Both the position numbers and the translations under genes were made by a program. From assembly GCA_034440615.1 (NCBI GenBank), contig JAOTOM010005186.1, forward strand, positions 1,097,001-1,161,000: a stretch of 64,000 bases of DNA, read 5' to 3'. This document shows positions 58,641 to 64,000 of this stretch, piece by piece; positions within the stretch are counted from its first letter, which is position 1, and every line of letters starts with the position of its first letter. A model generated the notes under the pieces. That model was given only the letters and a program-made list of their open reading frames with translations, made no database searches and had not been told where the DNA came from. This DNA comes from Ashinkailepas kermadecensis (taxonomy: Eukaryota; Arthropoda; Thecostraca; Neolepadidae).

Positions 58641-59271
58641 AAGTCGTGCCCATGGGATGCTGTCGATACCTCTTAAGCGTGCATGGCTCTTCTTCCATCG
58701 ACATTTTTCCATTGAAATTTTGTTTTCGAAATTGACAACGGAGTGTGTATTCTTTGTGCACCTTCTCGGCATCTCTATGATTTGGTCTCCAATGTCAACC
58801 GGGCATACGCGGGCTCCATTGGCGCATCTCACAGAGCTGGAGTCGGCCAGAGGTCCGTTGGACCGTCTCAGCAGTCTGCAGTCGGCACCCATCACGGCTT
58901 CAACATCGGCCAGAGCCGGTTGCGTGCAGGCCGCGTGAGGCAGGTCTAACGGCGACGGAGCGCAGCTCATCTTAACCGGATCGGCGGGAGCATGAATGCA
59001 GTCGTGACAGGCTCGTCGCACAATCTCCTCTCACGCCGACGCCGGACCGTTAAGCTGCCGTCAAACGTGACGGGCCTCACCCCCGCCCGGGAGGATCGTG
59101 TCTCGAACAGATAGCGCAGTCTGCCGCTACACCTCTCTGTTTTCGTCAAGCGATGCTTGATTACGGTGAGCGGCTTAATTAATGGCATAAAGAGGATTGT
59201 CGGCTCGCGATCGCAATCCCGCTCCGTTTTTGCCGGCGTCGGCGATATCGCTCACACTGCGAACGATGAAT
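58640..59271. other. no gene recognised
   Basis: Unique sequence; ORFs on both strands without family signals. Confidence 0.4.
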
Positions 59272-60997
59272 AGCAGACGCCCAAATAGGCGCAGCGTCTC
59301 CGCCGCCGGCTGCCAGACGCCCAAATAGGCGCAGGGTCTCCACCGCCGGCTGCCAGACGCCCAAATAGGCGCGGCGTCTCCACCGCCGGCTGCCAGACGC
59401 CCAAATAGGCGCGGCGTCTCCACCGCCGGCTGCCAGACGCCCAAATAGGCGCAGCGTCTCCACCGCCGGCTGCCAGACGCCCAAATAGGCGCGGCGTCTC
59501 CACCGCCGGCTGCCAGACGCCCAAATAGGCGCAGGGTCTCCGCCGCCGGCTGCCAGACGCCCAAATAGGCGCAGCGTCTCCACCGCCGGCTGCCAGACGC
59601 CCAAATAGGCGCGGCGTCTCCACCGCCGGCTGCCAGACGCCCAAATAGGCGCAGGGTCTCCGCCGCCGGCTGCCAGACGCCCAAATAGGCGCAGCGTCTC
59701 CACCGCCGGCTGCCAGACGCCCAAATAGGCGCAGCGTCTCCACCGCCGGCTGCCAGACGCCCAAATAGGCGCAGCGTCTCCACCGCCGGCTGCCAGACGC
59801 CCAAATAGGCGCAGCGTCTCCGCCGCCGGCTGCCAGACGCCCAAATAGGCGCAGCGTCTCCACCGCCGGCTGCCAGACGCCCAAATAGGCGCGGCGTCTC
59901 CACCGCCGGCTGCCAGACGCCCAAATAGGCGCAGCGTCTCCACCGCCGGCTGCCAGACGCCCAAATAGGCGCAGCGTCTCCACCGCCGGCTGCCAGACGC
60001 CCAAATAGGCGCAGCGTCTCCGCCGCCGGCTGCCAGACGCCCAAATAGGCGCAGCGTCTCCACCGCCGGCTGCCAGACGTCCAAATAGGCGCGGCGTCTC
60101 CACCGCCGGCTGCCAGACGCCCAAATAGGCGCGGCGTCTCCACCGCCGGCTGCCAGACGCCCAAATAGGCGCAGCGTCTCCACCGCCGGCTGCCAGACGC
60201 CCAAATAGGCGCAGCGTCTCCGCCGCCGGCTGCCAGACGTCCAAATAGGCGCAGCGTCTCCACCGCCGGCTGCCAGACGTCCAAATAGGCGCAGCGTCTC
60301 CACCGCCGGCTGCCAGACGTCCAAATAGGCGCAGCGTCTCCACCGCCGGCTGCCAGACGCCCAAATAGGCGCAGCGTCTCCACCGCCGGCTGCCAGACGT
60401 CCAAATAGGCGCAGCGTCTCCGCCGCCGGCTGCCAGACGTCCAAATAGGCGCAGCGTCTCCACCGCCGGCTGCCAGACGCCCAAATAGGCGCAGCGTCTC
60501 CACCGCCGGCTGCCAGACGTCCAAATAGGCGCAGCGTCTCCACCGCCGGCTGCCAGACGCCCAAATAGGCGCAGCGTCTCCACCGCCGGCTGCCAGACGT
60601 CCAAATAGGCGCAGCGTCTCCGCCGCCGGCTGCCAGACGTCCAAATAGGCGCAGCGTCTCCACCGCCGGCTGCCAGACGCCCAAATAGGCGCAGCGTCTC
60701 CACCGCCGGCTGCCAGACGTCCAAATAGGCGCAGCGTCTCCGCCGCCGGCTGCCAGACGCCCAAATAGGCGCAGCGTCTCCACCGCCGGCTGCCAGACGT
60801 CCAAATAGGCGCAGCGTCTCCGCCGCCGGCTGCCAGACGTCCAAATAGGCGCAGCGTCTCCGCCGCCGGCTGCCAGACGCCCAAATAGGCGCAGGGTCTC
60901 CACCGCCGGCTGCCAGACGCCCAAATAGGCGCAGCGTCTCCACCGCCGGCTGCCAGACGCCCAAATAGGCGCAGCGTCTCCGCCGCCGGCTGCCAGT
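59272..60997. repeat. 40-bp minisatellite, about 43 copies, no indels
   Basis: CCAAATAGGCGCAGCGTCTC then CACCGCCGGCTGCCAGACGC. Every unit is exactly 40 bp. Nearly all variation falls at four positions: GCAGC/GCGGC, CAGCG/CAGGG, CACCG/CGCCG and GACGC/GACGT. The minus strand has no stops in any frame, producing ORFs of 570-671 codons. Confidence 0.96.
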
Positions 60998-61713
60998 CGC
61001 CGCCAGCGACGGACCCGCGGCCCCAGGGGTCGGTAATTGGGGGGGGGGGGGGCGCGAAAACGTGTGGGGTTCGAGGTGTGCGGAAACAAATCATGGCGCC
61101 AGTGTGGAAACAAATCGGAACGGAGGTGTGGAAACAGGACGGATGTGGAGCGGCAATTTGGAGAGCGCGTGCTGAGACATGTGGGAGCACAAATTTGGAC
61201 GGAGGTCGAGACGGGGCAAAGGCACGCCTACGTTCTGATGTATTCCTTTTAACCTGGGAGGAAGAGCCGAATCAAGTTACCAAGAGAGGCGTGGAAACTT
61301 AGTTAGTTATTTGAGTTTTAGCGCGCTTCAACCAAAAGAGGTGCGGAATCAAATCGTCGCGGAAGGCGACGCGGCAAGAAGCGAATATGCCAGCCAGAGA
61401 CAATCGAGGAAAATTGCGTGTAAGGATATCAGCGGGGTCCTTGCCTAACTAACTACATGGGCGGGGTCCGGGCTTAACTACATAGCTCCAACATTTCGAC
61501 AAAAACAACTTTTTGTCATTGAAAACGCATCCGAAGTATAATTTGTACCTGCTCCTCTGCCGTTCTAGGGACGTTGCTACATCCATACACAAGAGAATAC
61601 ACTACAGGAGCGGTTTGGAAAGTAGTGTGCTACCCGTGCGGTGGTTGGGCCGAATACGCGTCTGCGTGACAGGGAATCGAACAGTCTTGTCTAGCCATCC
61701 TGCACATACTCTG
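60998..61713. other. no gene recognised; poly-G tract
   Basis: 14 G at 61039-61052. Loose GGAGGTGTGGAAACA repeats at 61065-61140. Confidence 0.4.
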
Positions 61714-63105
61714 AACACGGCCACTACCGACACAGGCGACACGGCTGGGGGATCCTGCACGGACTCTGAACACGGCCACTACCGACACAGGCGACACGGC
61801 TGGGGGATCCTGCACGGACTACAGCTGGGGGGATCCTGCACGGACTCTGAACACGGCCACTACCGACACAGGCGACACAGCTGGGGGGATCCTGCACGGA
61901 CTCTGAACACGGCCACTACCGACACAGGCGACACGGCTGGGGGATCCTGCACGGACTCTGAACACGGCCACTACCGACACAGGCGACACGGCTGGGGGAT
62001 CCTGCACGGACTCTGAACACGGCCACTACCGACACAGGCGACACGGCTGGGGGATCCTGCACGGACTCTGAACACGGCCACTACCGACACAGGCGACACG
62101 GCTGGGGGATCCTGCACGGACTCTGAACACGGCCACTACCGACACAGGCGACACAGCTGGGGGATCCTGCACGGACTCTGAACACGGCCACTACCGACAC
62201 AGGCGACACGGCTGGGGGATCCTGCACGGACTCTGAACACGGCCACTACCGACACAGGCGACACAGCTGGGGGATCCTGCACGGACTCTGAACACGGCCA
62301 CTACCGACACAGGCGACACGGCTGGGGGGATCCTGCACGGACTCTGAACACGGCCACTACCGACACAGGCGACACAGCTGGGGGATCCTGCACGGACTCT
62401 GAACACGGCCACTACCGACACAGGCGACACGGCTGGGGGATCCTGCACGGACTCTGAACACGGCCACTACCGACACAGGCGACACAGCTGGGGGATCCTG
62501 CACGGACTCTGAACACGGCCACTACCGACACAGGCGACACGGCTGGGGGGATCCTGCACGGACTCTGAACACGGCCACTACCGACACAGGCGACACGGCT
62601 GGGGGATCCTGCACGGACTCTGAACACGGCCACTACCGACACAGGCGACACGGCTGGGGGATCCTGCACGGACTCTGAACACGGCCACTACCGACACAGG
62701 CGACACAGCTGGGGGATCCTGCACGGACTCTGAACACGGCCACTACCGACACAGGCGACACAGCTGGGGGATCCTGCACGGACTCTGAACACGGCCACTA
62801 CCGACACAGGCGACACAGCTGGGGGATCCTGCCGGACTCTGAACACGGCCACTACCGACACAGGCGACACAGCTGGGGGATCCTGCACGGACTCTGAACA
62901 CGGCCACTACGGACACAGGCGACACGGCTGGGGGATCCTGCACGGACTCTGAACACGGCCACTACCGACACAGGCGACACAGCTGGGGGATCCTGCACGG
63001 ACTCTGAACACGGCCACTACCGACACAGGCGACACAGCTGGGGGGATCCTGCACGGACTCTGAACACGGCCACTACCGACACAGGCGACACGGCTGGGGG
63101 GATAC
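61714..63105. repeat. 55-bp minisatellite, about 25 copies
   Basis: GACTCTGAACACGGCCACTA then CCGACACAGGCGACACGGCT and GGGGGATCCTGCACG. A GGATCC palindrome lies in each unit. Variation is mostly CACGGCTG/CACAGCTG and five versus six G. One shortened unit lies near 61806-61835. Confidence 0.95.
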
Positions 63106-64000
63106 GACCAGCATTTGGGTATGGCGTGGCAGAGCAAGTGAAACTGCCGCGCAACAACGCAAACAAAAACATATGCAACAGCACGCCTTTGGTGTGGTGA
63201 CCGTCACGCCTGCGAGGTACCCTCTTCGCCCGCGGGTGTCGGGACGCCAGCTGGGCTGTTCAGGGAGTCGGTGTGCATTGGCTCAGTGACAGCAGGACGC
63301 AGTGATGTCACCTCCCGAATCAATGGCAGCCCTTCAACAGCTTGCCGGTACACTTTTGCCAGGACGGAACATCGCAGCACATCGTCATCCGCTCCAGTGG
63401 CGGAGAAATCCACGGCGATGGGAGAAGCACCGCCATCGGCTATCCCTCCGGCCACTTGGCTGGCGCTCGAAATGTATAGCTGTGGATGTCTCCCCGAGGA
63501 GCAATGCCACTCTCGGCCATTGTGATGGTCGGAGGTCGGGTTGGTTAAGGATGCGGTCAGTGGCGTTGAGTGTGATTGGTCCCAGCCAGGCATCAGGACT
63601 GATGTGATCAATGACTGGCCGACAACTGACACCGACCAAGTCTGTGATACGAAAAACAAATCTCGGCAATCCGCATTGGTGCAGCTTGATCGCCCAATTC
63701 AACCCCTATAAATTCAAGTTCACCAAATTACACTCAGAAATGATACCGCATGAAAAAAAATTGGCCCAACGCGATGCGAACCGTCGTGTGGTTCGAGCCT
63801 TCGCAAATGCCATTGCGGTTTTCCGTTTGAGCTCAGCGTTTGCTGCAAGAGGCTGTACTCCACCTTTTGTTTGTCTTCCAATTGCGCTTCCTTTATGTGA
63901 GACGCCGGTTATCCAGTCTCAGCTTGGGATTTCGCTTCCGACCAGACAAACCATTTTGAAGCATAAAAAGCGCCCATCTAGCAATTTCCAGGGCTATGAT
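63106..64000. other. unassigned minus ORFs at right edge
   Basis: Two overlapping minus frames (63204-63659, 151 codons; 63385-63702, 105 codons) have non-repetitive composition. I looked for a retroelement protease or gag signature and did not find a convincing one, so they remain unassigned. Confidence 0.3.

Larger units (their letters stand above)
10954..64000 (-). other. probable upstream intron/flank of Musashi/Rbp6
   Basis: On the minus strand the RRM1 exons should precede 10953. I found no RRM1 peptide such as MFIGGLSW or DPTTKRSRGFGF in this interval, so the first exons may lie beyond the right edge and most of the interval may be one long intron. This is an inference from absence; a very short or divergent exon could have been missed. 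Confidence 0.4.

Noticed and set aside
59175..61190. Minus-strand frames of 570-671 codons (WQPAAETLRLFGRLAAGGGD type)
   Set aside because: The 40-bp unit has no minus-strand stop in any frame, so the period rotates through three identical repeated peptides.
61714..63105. CRISPR-like regular array of 55-bp spacing
   Set aside because: The whole 55-bp unit repeats, with no unique spacers; it is a plain minisatellite. The same holds for the other arrays.
63204..63702. Retroelement protease or gag in the minus ORFs at the right edge
   Set aside because: No DTGA-type active site or zinc knuckle is visible.

Overview
The window looks like a non-coding, minisatellite-rich piece of an arthropod (possibly crustacean) nuclear genome. 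That placement is an inference. It rests on two spliced minus-strand exons of a Musashi/Rbp6-type RNA-binding protein with canonical GT..AG borders, a PIF/Harbinger-type transposase, a tRNA-Val-like SINE and a hAT-like MITE. Nothing bacterial or viral is recognisable. There is no operon structure, rRNA gene or CRISPR array.

Host gene: the two Musashi/Rbp6 exons (10861-10953 and 3476-3524, minus strand) join in frame across a 7,336-bp intron and encode the first two thirds of RRM2. The RRM1 exons should lie at higher coordinates and the next RRM2 exon at lower coordinates. I could not find either in the window, so most of it is probably intron or upstream sequence of this gene.

Layout: more than 40 unrelated tandem arrays, with units from 5 to 91 bp, fill roughly 24 kb (about 37%, my estimate). 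The largest are a 37/39-bp array of about 100 units (33.2-37.0 kb), a 40-bp array of about 43 units (59.3-61.0 kb), a 55-bp array of about 25 units (61.7-63.1 kb), a 22-bp array holding two SINE copies (44.3-45.6 kb), a 46-bp array (42.4-43.6 kb), a 49-bp array (55.9-57.0 kb) and a 36-bp array at the left edge. Because the units lack stop codons, these arrays produce open frames of several hundred to 1,287 codons, often on both strands and in several frames. I do not regard those as genes.

Mobile elements: a decayed Harbinger-type element (28.86-30.57 kb) keeps a 240-codon DDE domain and has matching inverted end segments. A 198-bp hAT-like MITE (39605-39802) has an 8-bp target duplication with one mismatch. 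A 159-bp tRNA-derived SINE inserted into the 22-bp array and was then duplicated with it as a 439-bp block.

Points most worth a second look: ten TGACGTCA octamers spaced exactly 21 bp apart (30910-31106), two perfect short-loop DNA hairpins (27862-27907 and 32295-32333), an array facing inverted copies of its own unit (24.67-25.23 kb), and the unusual density of independent minisatellites in one gene neighbourhood.
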